From an uncultured Acidobacteriota bacterium (GTDB lineage Bacteria > Acidobacteriota > CAIWXX01), in NCBI GenBank assembly GCA_903916735.1, contig CAIWXX010000054.1, positions 1 through 64,000 of the forward strand: 64,000 nucleotides of DNA, written 5' to 3'. Below, piece after piece: positions 45,577 through 54,324 of the stretch (positions are counted from its first letter, which is position 1; each line of letters starts with the position of its first letter). Position numbers and translations under genes: made by a program. The notes under the pieces are model-generated. The model was not told the DNA's origin. It saw only the letters and a list, made by a program, of their open reading frames with translations, and did not search any database.

Positions 45577-45888
45577 TTACATCTCGTAAAGATTCACCTC
45601 ACGCCGGCAACTGCCTGTGCCCAACCACTCGGCAATGTTCTCGACGGTCTCGTCGACGGCGAGATGAGCCCCTTCCTTTGTGCTGCCAGCAACATGTGGC
45701 AAGAGAATGACATTCGGCAATTCGTGGATCGGGAAGCGCGAAGGCGCTCCTTCAGTGGCTCCTTTCTGAGGATAGCAGTACCAGGTATCGATTGCCGCTC
45801 CTTTTAGGATCTTGCCTCTGAGGGAGAGATAGAGACTTTCGCCATGGCCGAGCAGGCTGTGCCAATTGCCTGGGAGGCAATTGGGCAA
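45577..45888 (-). pseudogene. C-terminal fragment of a D-2-hydroxyacid dehydrogenase
   Basis: The segment encodes the end of the NAD-binding domain: ILKGAAIDTWYCYPQKG, then ELPNVILLPHVAGSTKEGAH, with the catalytic His of the family (LPHVAG) and the usual last helix. The N-terminal two thirds of the enzyme are missing. The upstream side runs into repeat copy R3 about 65 bp away. It is a truncated, presumably dead gene. Confidence 0.75.
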
Positions 45889-45953
45889 CTTCGCATTTCA
45901 CACCCTCCAGATCAAACGCGTCATCTGTCACAGAGGGGTGAAAACAGACCGCT

Positions 45954-46036
45954 CCTGCATTCCTCTCTTCCTGAGAGGTCCGGAGTCGCGGGTGGTGCGC
46001 CCACCGTCTTTGGTTCTGGCTCCGCCAGGTTAGGAG
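45954..46036 (+). repeat. Dispersed repeat family, copy R3 (short)
   Basis: It reads CCTGCATTCCTCTCTTCCTG, GAGAGGTCCGGAGTCGCGGG, then TTTGGTTCTGGCTCCGCC and AGGTTAGGAG. It is the inverse of the first about 85 bases of R4. Its end overlaps the stop codon of the sensor gene, so R3 and R4 flank that gene as inverted repeats. Confidence 0.75.
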
Positions 46037-47034
46037 TGCGGATTGTGAATATCCCCGTAAAGCTTTTTTGCGCAATCGGGGCAGATGCTATGAGTGAATA
46101 CCGCATCGGAGTGATCCCCGATGTACTTCTCTATCTGTTCCCAATATCCGGAATCCGTTCGAACCTTTTTGCAGGCAGCACAGATCGGGAGAAGCCCGTG
46201 CAGAGTCTTGACATGAGCGAGGGCGTTTTGCAGTTGCGAAATGAGCCCATCCCGTTCGATCAGGAAAAACCGCTGCTGGTAAGCGAGCTTGGTGATGAGG
46301 GTGCCGAGGATGCCGAGAATCAGCCCTGAAACCATAACAACAATCCGGATGGCTCGAAGTTTCCGATGGATCGTCGCAGCGGTGATATCCACACCGACAA
46401 CGGCAACGGTCTCTGCTTTCTCATTCTTGATCGGAGCATAGCCGGTCATGAGATCCGGGTAAGGCGGATCGGGAGAGACATCCAAATCGGCGGTCGCGTG
46501 TTCCCAGGCGTTCATCAGTTCAGGAAAAGGGACAGCGTCGTATGGCTTCCCCGGCTGTTCGCAAATCTCGTCCTCGTCAATGACGCCATTATTATTAACA
46601 TCCCGAGCCGCTTGGTCGACTATGAATTCATAATCAGCCGGCTTCGCGGTCGGGCGCATCTGTCTCCGCATGGCATAAATATACCGAACGTCAGGATTGA
46701 AAAGCGAGATACCGTTCAGAAATCTCTGCACTCGCTTATAGGGTTCCTTGGATGCGTCAGCCGGCGAATGAATCTGATCCAGATCATGGAAGTCAATTCC
46801 AGCAGCAGTCGCAATGGCGACCCCTCTGGCATGGAAGCGGATTTCGTTCACAACAACGCGTCGAGCTACCACGTAAAGGGAAATAAAAAGCACGGCTATG
46901 ATCAACCATGTAAGAATGAAGCCGACATATCGTCGATTGGTAATAGCGCGTAACAGGGAAAGCAGGAAGCTGTTATCGCGGAAAAGCCGATGGCGCTTTT
47001 CGTTCATCGTTGAAGAAGAGTCCTGAGCTTCCAT
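46030..47034 (-). CDS. Membrane sensor-like protein with C-terminal cysteine motif
   Basis: A protein of about 334 residues: an N-terminal TM helix (VGFILTWLIIAVLFISLYVV), an extracytoplasmic sensing region of about 180 residues with a calcium-like acidic loop (DVNNNGVIDEDE), a second TM helix (IVVMVSGLILGILGTLITKL), and a cytoplasmic tail with HGLLPICAACKKVRTDSGYW ... ICPDCAKKLYG. That tail is a conserved four-Cys module found at the ends of many PAS sensors and response regulators. No kinase or cyclase domain is present. The start is uncertain (ATG 47034, ATG 47007 or TTG 47106). It is flanked by inverted repeats R3 and R4. Confidence 0.8.
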   Translation of the reverse strand: MEAQDSSSTMNEKRHRLFRDNSFLLSLLRAITNRRYVGFILTWLIIAVLFISLYVVARRVVVNEIRFHARGVAIATAAGIDFHDLDQIHSPADASKEPYKRVQRFLNGISLFNPDVRYIYAMRRQMRPTAKPADYEFIVDQAARDVNNNGVIDEDEICEQPGKPYDAVPFPELMNAWEHATADLDVSPDPPYPDLMTGYAPIKNEKAETVAVVGVDITAATIHRKLRAIRIVVMVSGLILGILGTLITKLAYQQRFFLIERDGLISQLQNALAHVKTLHGLLPICAACKKVRTDSGYWEQIEKYIGDHSDAVFTHSICPDCAKKLYGDIHNPHS

Positions 47035-47596
47035 TTTCAATAACTGGGATAAGAGCGATTGCGTCGGGCTATCGCTCGGCACAAAACAAATACATATCTT
47101 GACCAAAACATAGGCTGATTAGAAAGTTCTGTCAAGCATTGCTTTGCAGGAGAGCCTTGGAATCAGCAGAACTCAAGAGCAACAATCATATGAGATGATG
47201 GAGGGAATGATCGAGGTTCCACTTCCTAACCCGGCGGAGCCAGAACCAAAGACGGTGAGCGCACCACCCACGACTCCGGACCACCCAGGAAGCCAGGAAT
47301 GGAAGAATGCAGGAACGGAAGGTAGTGTGCCGGCAATGGTCGGTTCGTTCCTGATTTCCTTTCTTCCTGGCTTCCTGAGAGGAATTCACGATTATGCCTG
47401 GTCACAACTTTTGCCATTTTGTGCACAGATTTCACCGATCAGATACTAAGAGGTTCGGATGGGATCTTGCATGTTCCGAAGATCCCGCCATTTCGTGTAG
47501 ACATTTCGCCGTTTAGACACTAACACCAGATGTTTGGCGCCTTTCGGAAAAAAAAGTTGTCATCGGAATGCGGATGCACGACGGAAGCCATGTTCA
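47035..47596. other. Intergenic region dominated by repeat copy R4
   Basis: Outside the repeat (47221-47523) I see no gene. Bases 47035-47220 should hold the sensor promoter; nothing clear was found. Confidence 0.35.
47221..47523 (+). repeat. Dispersed repeat family, copy R4 (longest)
   Basis: The most complete member, about 300 bp. It begins CTAACCCGGCGGAGCCAGAA (inverse of R3), contains GAATGCAGGAAC and CTTCCTGGCTTCCTGAGAGG, shares TTTTGTGCACAGATTT..CCGATCAGATACTAA with R1, and ends with ATTTCGTGTAGACATTTCGC and GTTTAGACA, the inverse of the R2 start. The last two blocks are themselves similar (GCCATTTyGTG ... AGAyACTAA), like two related element ends placed side by side. Confidence 0.75.
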
Positions 47597-47871
47597 TCAA
47601 CCCAATAATTCTTTCAACCGGGAAGCGCCGGCGGCGGCCGATGACGAGCGGTCAGGCGATTCCTTTGAGATAGACACGGAAAGAGTAATTGAACCACTCC
47701 TCGACACGCTCGATGTGTTCCATGTAGACGATGGCCGAGCGACGAATGCGGATGAAATATTGCGACGGAAGCCGCTGCTCCCATTCTTTCATCGATTTAA
47801 GTGTGAGCCCCTTGACGCCGTCCACGAGCTGAATCTCGGAGTAATCTCCGGCGGGTCATCGACGATCAAAG
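47597..47871 (-). pseudogene. LytTR response regulator with the receiver domain deleted
   Basis: The minus strand starts like a receiver domain (LNALIVDDPPE) and then jumps, in another frame, into a LytTR DNA-binding domain: YSEIQLVDGVKGLTLKSMKE, FIRIRRSAIVYMEHIERVEE. A further frameshift precedes a typical C-terminus (SRLKELLG). Almost the whole receiver is missing. Its start overlaps the end of the histidine kinase remnant, which is the order of a LytS/LytR operon. It is a dead gene. Confidence 0.75.
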
Positions 47872-48390
47872 CGTTCAACGGCTATTTCATTGGCATCTCC
47901 ATCGTCGGATCGGATTTTCAGCTGGATGTGAACCCATCCATCTTTTACAGAAGTTCGAAATGCATGCCGGACCGGGAAGGCATTTTCCAGCCTCTGCCGA
48001 ACGTTGTTCAGCCCGGTTCTTGTGCTCAGGCTATCATCATCACCCTCTGCGCCGGTAGAAATCCAATGCCCGGTGTTGCTCACCATCACACTCAGCCAAT
48101 CGTGACTCGGCGCGTCGGCGATACGAACCTGCAGCGGAAGTGAGCTCGTCTTCATGCCGTACTTGATGGCGGTTTTGGCGAGAGGGTGGATGAAAAAACC
48201 AAGGACAGGATATACGCGAGCGGTTGGATCAATATCAACACGCACATCGAGTTTGTCCTCGTACCGCTATTTCTGTATCGCAAAATAATGCTCAATGGCC
48301 TCCAATTCAACCTTGAGATGAACATCGGCGAATTGCTCACTCTCCCGAGAACACCGCAAAAATTCCTGGAAGCGTTTTGATTGAGCTTTT
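47856..48390 (-). pseudogene. LytS-type histidine kinase remnant with in-frame stop
   Basis: The C-terminal kinase domain is readable: SEQFADVHLKVELEAIEHYF, AIQK, an in-frame TAG (48267-48269), then RYEDKLDVRVDIDP and FFIHPLAKTAIKYG (N-box region, VENAIKHG in active kinases), VMVSNTGHW and TGLNNVRQRLENAF (G-box). The membrane/sensor part and the phospho-accepting His are not visible upstream. With the truncated regulator next to it, this is a decayed two-component system. Confidence 0.75.
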
Positions 48391-48520
48391 CCTTATTTGA
48401 CATCTGCACGTTGGATGCCTACATTTTGGCCCTGCCCTGAGAAGGTCATGATTATTTTTCAATATTCATTTTACTACACGAGTAGTAATTTCCCAGTTCC
48501 GATAAAGAGCGGAATTTTCG

Positions 48521-49501
48521 ATGACCCTGACCCCGGCTTCCGGAGGCGCAGGGGGGCAAGCGTATGAGGGAGAAATAAAACGGGCCATACAAACTGGTTC
48601 GCGGAGTCGCTTCCGGCTTATAACTCCATGCCGCTTGGATGCATACGCGCTTCTCTGCCTTATCATTGTCCTCAGCTGGTCCACAACAGCTTCGGCTTCA
48701 ACTCTCAGGCCGCCGCGCGTCCTCCTGATCATGGCTCATCCCGATGACGAAACCATGTTCACGATGGGGAGGTTCCGGGAACGCGGCTGGCTCGTCAGCA
48801 TCGCACTTGTCACCAACGGAGAAAATGGTCAGGTCGTGCAGGGGATCAAGCCGCACTATGTCCCCGCGGAAGACGAAGACATCCTGATCGAACGAACGCC
48901 TGGCCCCGGCACCTGGTTGACGATTCCGCCCGATGGCCCGCGGCTGCGTGAGATCCGCACACACACAAGCCTTGCCAGGGAATGGCGATCCGAATTCTTG
49001 AAGAGCATGTCGCGCCATGGAGTTGTGACGGTTTTCTTTCTGTCGGAGCCGGCGCACCCGGACTTCGAGGATAGCTGGGACAACAGAGTCGTCAATTGGA
49101 ACAAGGCGCTCCTGACAGACCGCTTGCAAAAAGCCGACAGACGAGTCAATCCCGACATCATCATCACTCTGAACCCCGATGAAACCCGGGCACATCCTCA
49201 GCACATCGGGCTCGCTCGAATCGTCAAATCCTTTGTCAGAGCTCACACCCCTTGTGGTTCGACGCGAGAGTCGGCGTCGGAATTCTTCCCGGATATGCCG
49301 GAATCGACATCATTCGGCGTTTGGACGCGGAGGCAGCAAGAGAAAGCCTCGACCGCCTCTTCGAACAATTTCCTCCCAGCCGTTTGCGGTGCCGGAGGCT
49401 CCCGACTGCCCCAACAGTGGTCTCCCTGGCACGATAGCTGCCAGACTGCATCATCAGAGCATGAGCTGAAGATCGGTCAGATGCTCCTGTTCCCAGCATG
49501 A
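48521..49501 (+). CDS. PIG-L family deacetylase, probably frameshifted near its end
   Basis: Secreted or membrane-anchored zinc-dependent N-acetylglucosaminyl-type deacetylase. A signal segment (ALLCLIIVLSWSTTASAS) precedes the metal-binding MAHPDDETMFTMG and the distal His of LNPDETRAHPQHIGLARIV. After about residue 240 (SFVRAHTPCGST) the annotated frame becomes low-quality. The +1 frame reads LWFDARVGVGILPGYAGIDI then IRRLDAEAARESLDRLFEQF, more protein-like, so a frameshift near 49240 is likely. The start is also uncertain. It may be a recently broken gene. Confidence 0.65.
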   Translation: MTLTPASGGAGGQAYEGEIKRAIQTGSRSRFRLITPCRLDAYALLCLIIVLSWSTTASASTLRPPRVLLIMAHPDDETMFTMGRFRERGWLVSIALVTNGENGQVVQGIKPHYVPAEDEDILIERTPGPGTWLTIPPDGPRLREIRTHTSLAREWRSEFLKSMSRHGVVTVFFLSEPAHPDFEDSWDNRVVNWNKALLTDRLQKADRRVNPDIIITLNPDETRAHPQHIGLARIVKSFVRAHTPCGSTRESASEFFPDMPESTSFGVWTRRQQEKASTASSNNFLPAVCGAGGSRLPQQWSPWHDSCQTASSEHELKIGQMLLFPA

Positions 49502-49627
49502 ATCTTAAGGGTATCTCCTGAAACACCGAGCCATTCTCGAGTATTTCACCAACATTTTCTCAATCGAGTTTGATCGCACGACGCATCAGGCGGCTTGCCG
49601 ATCTTACTCTCAGATGCAACTCAGCAT

Positions 49628-49915
49628 TTAAAGTGGTGGTGGACGCCAGCGATTGACGGCTTTGACCAGGATGATCAGGCCGCCGCTCATGAGCAGTGCG
49701 AAAGCAAGCAAGCCCGTCATGGCCCGGTCAGTCCGTATAAGAGTGATGAGGGCGCCAATCGCAATTCCGCAGATCACGAGCACGCCCAGGAGAGTGATGC
49801 CGGTCTTGGTCCAGTCGGTTTTGATCCCTCTGCGGCGCTGTTCGCGCCACAGTTGTACGGCATAGATCAGAGCAGACAGAGCTATCGCCAGCCCACCGAG
49901 TGCACTTGCGCCCAT
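49628..49915 (-). CDS. Small three-helix membrane protein
   Basis: A 95-residue hydrophobic protein with three predicted helices (ALGGLAIALSALIYAVQLW, GITLLGVLVICGIAIGALIT, GLLAFALLMSGGLIILVKAV) and basic loops. GGAG about 11 bases before the ATG is acceptable. No family recognised. Its regular helix pattern and basic cytoplasmic loops make it likelier than chance to be a gene. Confidence 0.55.
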   Translation of the reverse strand: MGASALGGLAIALSALIYAVQLWREQRRRGIKTDWTKTGITLLGVLVICGIAIGALITLIRTDRAMTGLLAFALLMSGGLIILVKAVNRWRPPPL

Positions 49916-50354
49916 CGTCGTCAGTTCTCCTCAGCCGCGGATTGCGTCAATGGAAAGAAAACGATCTCATCATCCCCATCAGCATTGATTCCAACCGCCG
50001 CCCTGAATTGCACCCCATGCTATTGCACCCTTTTCCCCACGCATTTGATTCCTACTCCGATAAGGCAGTTGACTCTTCTGCGCCTATGATCTCATCTCCA
50101 GACGAAGACTTCAATAGCGACGGTGCTGACCGAAATCCGCGGATAATGAATGGCGGCAAGCCATCAGATAGTCTCGATAGACCCGGCATGACGGCTCGGC
50201 AGGAGCCTCGCCCTCCCAAACCATCGATCAGGGGAATGCTTGATATGCGGAGGGGAGGGCTCGGCATCCTTGCGAGCCATGCCGCAGAGGCCCCGCAGCC
50301 ATTTTGTCGCAATAGGCGTGTGCTTACTCGCGGATAGGGGCATAAATTCCGCCT
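49916..50354. other. Intergenic region, nothing recognised
   Basis: About 440 bp between the small membrane protein and the toxin-antitoxin promoter. Frames on both strands show no recognisable domain. Confidence 0.35.
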
Positions 50355-50380
50355 TTGACAACACGTACGTAATAGCGTAC
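50355..50380 (+). promoter_or_regulatory. Promoter/operator of the Axe/Txe-type pair
   Basis: TTGACA (50355-50360) is followed by the inverted repeat GTACG-TAATAG-CGTAC (50365-50380), the kind of palindrome bound by YefM-type antitoxins. A canonical -10 (TACCAT) would place the start point close to the GGAGG at 50390, so the -35/-10 assignment is tentative. Confidence 0.55.
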
Positions 50381-50399
50381 CATGGTGCTGGAGGTTTCC

Positions 50400-50642
50400 A
50401 TGACCGTGATTAAAGCCAGCGCCGCGCGGGTCAGACTCTACCGCCTGATCGACGAGGCGGCCGTCTCGCATGAGCCCGTGTTCATCTCAGGGAAACGCAG
50501 CAACGCCATTCTCCTTTCCGAAGATGATTGGCGATCCATTCAGGAAACTCTTTATCTCCTGTCCATCCACGGCATGCGTGATTCCATCGTCGACGGGCTA
50601 ACGACACCTGTTTCCAAATGTGCCAAGAAGATCACTTGGTGA
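50400..50642 (+). CDS. YefM/Axe-type antitoxin (Phd superfamily)
   Basis: An 80-residue antitoxin (MTVIKASAARVRLYRLIDEA, then SGKRSNAILLSEDDWRSIQE) with the Phd/YefM N-terminal DNA-binding fold and a C-terminal MRDSIVDGLTTP..KKITW toxin-neutralising tail. An ATG at 50382 is in frame, but ATG 50400 has a perfect GGAGG five bases upstream and fits the family length. It is autoregulated in known members. Confidence 0.92.
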   Translation: MTVIKASAARVRLYRLIDEAAVSHEPVFISGKRSNAILLSEDDWRSIQETLYLLSIHGMRDSIVDGLTTPVSKCAKKITW

Positions 50643-50902
50643 CCTGGAGGCTAGTCTACACGCGACAGGCACTCAAGGATGCCAAGAAGCTGATGACCGC
50701 TGGCCTGAAGGATAAAGCCGTAGAGTTGCTCAAAATCCTCGAACGTGATCCCTTTGAGGTCCCCCCTCCATATGAGAAGCTGAAAGGCGACGTAACGGGA
50801 GCTTGCTCAAGACGAATCAACATTCAGCACCGACTGGTTTACCAGGTCCTTGAAAAAGAGAAAATCATCAAAATAATCCGGCTCCGGACTCACTACGATT
50901 GA
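50639..50902 (+). CDS. Txe/YoeB-type mRNA endonuclease toxin
   Basis: An 87-residue RelE-superfamily toxin that in known members cleaves mRNA in the ribosomal A site. The signature is complete: WRLVYTRQALKDAKKLMTAG, PPPYEKLKGDVTGACSRRIN, IQHRLVYQV and RLRTHYD. GTG 50639 overlaps the antitoxin stop (GTGA) and gives the family length; an in-frame ATG at 50618 lies within the antitoxin gene. Confidence 0.93.
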   Translation: MTWRLVYTRQALKDAKKLMTAGLKDKAVELLKILERDPFEVPPPYEKLKGDVTGACSRRINIQHRLVYQVLEKEKIIKIIRLRTHYD

Positions 50903-51530
50903 TAGCCATCCCGTTTATGGGAGCGTCACGCTGCTGGATCAATCTCTGTACGAATTCTGTTGTTTCCTGAAACATGGTCAAACATACTCGACCAAATAGT
51001 GTTCGATTAACACCTCAGTAGGAATGACATCATTCGGGCCGTAACTCCGGAAAGGTACTCTGAACTCATATTGCATGTTTATGCCTCATTCGCCCCCAAT
51101 GTTTCCCACGTCCAAATCGTAAAAATTAAATCGCCTCGATAATCTGGCGAACCTTACGTTCAATCCATTCCTTCGCGCCAGGGCGCGTCCGCACAACAGC
51201 TCTGAGTTTTTTTTGTAATTGTGCTGGCTCATATCAATCCATCCTTCTTTCTTTCTGAGCAGACATCGGCAATGCCTCTCGCTCGATCCGACTCGAGTGC
51301 GCGAGCGCCTCAATGCCACATTCCAATTCCGGTGGGATTGATCCAATTCAGATGATCACCCTTGTAAACATGCCGAAGCCTTACCCCAACCCCGATGAAC
51401 TGCCACCGAGTGCATCCCACCTGCGGCTGATTGCCCACAGATTTCGCTCCCACTCGCCCACAATCCGTCTGCCGGTTCTGATGAGGTCTCGCACGGACGC
51501 ATACTTGACGCCCAAACTTCGTTCATGCGT
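50903..51530. other. Intergenic region with traces of two tiny minus-strand frames
   Basis: On the minus strand, MQYEFRVPFRSYGPNDVIPT (about 51075-50985) and MSQHNYKKKLRAVVRTRPGA (about 51230-51125) look protein-like. The latter requires correcting an eight-base A-run at about 51209-51216. Both are too short to classify. Bases 51240-51530 show nothing recognisable. Confidence 0.3.
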
Positions 51531-51534
51531 CAGC

Positions 51535-52074
51535 GCTGTATGACGGCGGCCTCTATTCGAATGGCAACAAGTTCCTGATCGACGCGAGGGAAATCGCGCC
51601 TCTGAGCGATGGCGGCTACATGAAGAGCTGAAGGACGCGACGGTGTCCAAGGACGAAGGATGCATCTTCGCCGGAGCTGCCTATCCGTTTTCGGGCAGCA
51701 AGCAGGCATGGTTCGCCAAGGCGGACGCGTCCGGAGCCGTCAAGATGAATCCGTCCTACGCGCTGGGCGGGCACTACTACAAAAATAACAACGTATCCGA
51801 GCACAAATACTACGAAGAGAAGATACGCAGGCTTTCGTCGTTTCCCGAGTTCAACCCGAACCCGATACTGGAAATCGGGCCCGGCGGAAACCTGTTATAC
51901 GCCAATTGTGCTGCAACGGTCCTTGCCATGTCACTCGGACTTTCAAGTCCTGCCGATTTCCTTCCGCCCGACGCGGGCGAATTGCAACGGAAAGCCGTCC
52001 TCTCCCTCGAAGGCAGGAACTTCTTTCGCGAAAAAGAACTGGGCGAAAGGATTTTATGCCATTATCGTAATTGA
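51535..52074 (+). pseudogene. Mosaic fragment: repeat-propeller piece joined to a PAS domain
   Basis: Three pieces follow one another: ALYDGGLYSNGNKFLIDARE to a stop at about 51630, then KDEGCIFAGAAYPFSGSKQA (resembling blades of beta-propeller repeat proteins), then from about 51818 a PAS-like sensor segment KIRRLSSFPEFNPNPILEIG, NLLYANCAA..ALSLEGRNFF. No kinase or other output follows. It is a composite of gene debris, not a functional gene. The longest open frame is 51643-52074. Confidence 0.55.
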
Positions 52075-52214
52075 CCGTAATTGGATGTCGGCGGAGGATA
52101 GATCCCCAGTGCCCTGTCATCTCAATCAGGAGTTCGCTTAGGAAATCGGCTATGGCTTGCGGCGGCACAAATCGGCTGCGGTGGCTGATTTCGATGTCCT
52201 CTAACATTTTCAGC

Positions 52215-52468
52215 CTGATCGCATTGGAGAGGCCAAGCTGGTCCTCAATGCCATTGAAGAGCAGCTCAATTGCGAGGGACGCCGGCATGTTAATCTCGAT
52301 ATCGGCTATCTGGATCACAACAAGATTGTGATCGCATCAATGAAATACGGCGGGCAAAAAATTTACCTCGGCGCCGGCATCTATGCCGATCTGATCGCGC
52401 GCTATGAAGGCGGTCGCTATCGGCCCTTTGCCTGGACTTTTCCGGATTTTCGCGACGGGGCGGTATGA
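52215..52468 (+). pseudogene. C-terminal fragment of a DUF4416 gene
   Basis: The plus strand reads GEAKLVLNAIEEQLNCEGRR, HVNLDIGYLDHNKIVIASMK, IYLGAGIYADLIARYEGGRY and PFAWTFPDFRDG, ending in TGA at about 52468. This matches the pattern of DUF4416 (…NIDPGYL..K.VLAT…IYLG.GIYAE…P..WT.PDYR). The N-terminal half is missing and the preceding sequence is out of frame. It is a decayed gene; bases 52469-52573 show nothing. Confidence 0.65.
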
Positions 52469-52573
52469 CCTCGAGTTGGCGGCACTCAGGCAGTCATACA
52501 AAGTGCAATTGCGAATCCATCGTGTCTGAATGATGTGCTGGTGGCTCGCCATCACAATTGGCACCTGTTCAAC

Positions 52574-53230
52574 TCACTGTTCCAAAACATATTTGAGCAA
52601 TTCAAGAGGAGCGCTGAATACTGCCTGCGCTCCCGCCATCACCAATTCCTGATGTGATCCGTATCCCCATCCGGCGCCCAATGGCAAAACTCCATGACAC
52701 GCCGCGCCACACATGTCATGTTTGCGGTCACCAATCATCGCTGTTCTTTCCGGTTCAATCCCTTCCGTATCGATGATGTAGCCGATAAGATCTTCCTTGA
52801 GGCTGCGATCGCCGTTGAGCTCACTTCCATAAATTTCCTGAAAATATTCGACCAGGCCGAAATGTTCGATGATTCGTTTCGAATAGATCGTGGGCTTTGA
52901 GGTCGCGACGGCAAGCCATTTCCCAGCTTTCCGTAGATTGCCAAGAAGCTCCGGAATCCCCATATAGACCGTGGCATCATAGATGCCGATCTCACAATAG
53001 CGCCGTCGATAGTGCCCCAGTGCCGAATCTGCTTCATCCTGACGCCCAGGACCCAGCAATTGCTCGAACGATTCCTTCAATGGCGGTCCGATGCACCAGA
53101 TGAGCTCGTCAGAAGAAGGCGTGTTGATGTCGAGCTCTTGAAGTGCATAACGAATGCAGTCGGTGATTCCCTTTTTTGGATCGGTGAGAGTTCCGTCCAG
53201 GTCGAACAGGATGTTGGTTATTGAATTCAC
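52574..53230 (-). CDS. HAD-superfamily phosphatase (phosphoglycolate phosphatase-like)
   Basis: A 218-residue cytoplasmic HAD hydrolase. Motif I is ILFDLDGTLTDPKKG (Asp nucleophile), motif II VATSKPT, motif III lysine and motif IV MIGDRKHDMCGA are all present with a helical cap between I and II. The GTG start overlaps the aroB stop (GTGA), so it is the last gene of the aromatic operon. The substrate is unknown; it may simply be a housekeeping phosphatase carried with the operon. Confidence 0.9.
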   Translation of the reverse strand: MNSITNILFDLDGTLTDPKKGITDCIRYALQELDINTPSSDELIWCIGPPLKESFEQLLGPGRQDEADSALGHYRRRYCEIGIYDATVYMGIPELLGNLRKAGKWLAVATSKPTIYSKRIIEHFGLVEYFQEIYGSELNGDRSLKEDLIGYIIDTEGIEPERTAMIGDRKHDMCGAACHGVLPLGAGWGYGSHQELVMAGAQAVFSAPLELLKYVLEQ

Positions 53231-54324
53231 TTTTCCCGTCTGACTTCATCCAGCCATTCATCGACGAGGGCCAACCGAATATCGCCGTCAATGATGCATG
53301 CTTTCCCGATCTTTTCAAGAAGTATCAGGGCCAGGCCTTTGGCTGTTTGCTTCTTATCCGTACTGAAGAAGCTCAGCAATTGTTCGCCCGATAGATCATC
53401 CGGCAACGGTGGCACAGGAAATTTTTTCAGCAGGCGATCGGTTCTGCAGAATTCGGTTTCTGGAAACACACCTTGCTTCGAGGAAAGCCACGAAGCCCAT
53501 CGCATTCCGTAGACGATGGCTTCGCCGTGGCGATACCGGCTGAAGCCCGTCGCGACTTCCAGCGCGTGCCCCATTGTGTGGCCGAAATTGAGTATCCGGC
53601 GGAGGCCCTTTTCTTTCTCGTCCTGCTCCACGATTCCAGCCTTGGCCCTGCAGCACAATGACACCATCGCCGATAATGAATCGACATTTGACCCCTCTGC
53701 GAGTTTTTCCAGATGAGCTTCCAGCGACGAGAAAATGTTATCATCGCAAATGAGGCCGTATTTGACGACTTCGCCGAGTCCGGCCCAGGTGTCTCTCCTG
53801 TTCAGCGTCCTCAGCGCAAGAACATCGATGCAGATCAAAGAAGGTTGATGGAAGCAGCCGATGAGGTTCTTGCCAAGAGGGTGATTAATGCCGACCTTGC
53901 CGCCGACACTGGAATCGACCTGAGCCAGGAGTGTCGTGGGAACCTGCACGAAGCGCACTCCTCGCAGATATGTTGATGCGACAAATCCGGCCAGATCCCC
54001 GACAACACCTCCGCCAAGCGCGATGACTAGCCCGTCGCGCCGGAGATTTGATGTGATCAATGCAGAATAGAGCTCGGCTGCCTGATCGAGTGATTTGGAA
54101 TGCTCGCCATCGGGGACGACGTGAAGAGTTGCTCGCAGGCCCTCCCTTTGAAAGGATTGCATAACGCAATCGCCAAAAAGTGCGGCCACTGTCTGATCAG
54201 TAATGATCGCGACCTGGTTGCCGTGGGCTCTGGACGAGACCATATGGCCGATCTCTGAGAGGCACCCGGGTTTGATGAGTACCGAGTAGCTTCGTTCTGC
54301 CAGATGAACAGAGATCTCATTCAT
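53227..54324 (-). CDS. aroB: 3-dehydroquinate synthase
   Basis: Second step of the shikimate pathway, converting DAHP to 3-dehydroquinate with NAD and a divalent metal. It has 365 residues. The NAD/phosphate loop is IALGGGVVGDLAGFVASTYL, the substrate region VPTTLLAQVDSSVGGKVGIN, and metal ligands are in LGEVVKYG and LNFGHTMGHALE. It lies 175 bp after aroA on the same strand and overlaps the HAD gene. Confidence 0.96.
   Translation of the reverse strand: MNEISVHLAERSYSVLIKPGCLSEIGHMVSSRAHGNQVAIITDQTVAALFGDCVMQSFQREGLRATLHVVPDGEHSKSLDQAAELYSALITSNLRRDGLVIALGGGVVGDLAGFVASTYLRGVRFVQVPTTLLAQVDSSVGGKVGINHPLGKNLIGCFHQPSLICIDVLALRTLNRRDTWAGLGEVVKYGLICDDNIFSSLEAHLEKLAEGSNVDSLSAMVSLCCRAKAGIVEQDEKEKGLRRILNFGHTMGHALEVATGFSRYRHGEAIVYGMRWASWLSSKQGVFPETEFCRTDRLLKKFPVPPLPDDLSGEQLLSFFSTDKKQTAKGLALILLEKIGKACIIDGDIRLALVDEWLDEVRREK

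Noticed and set aside
47568-48143. A 191-codon plus-strand frame
   Set aside because: It is the complement of the LytTR and LytS remnants, which are readable on the minus strand.
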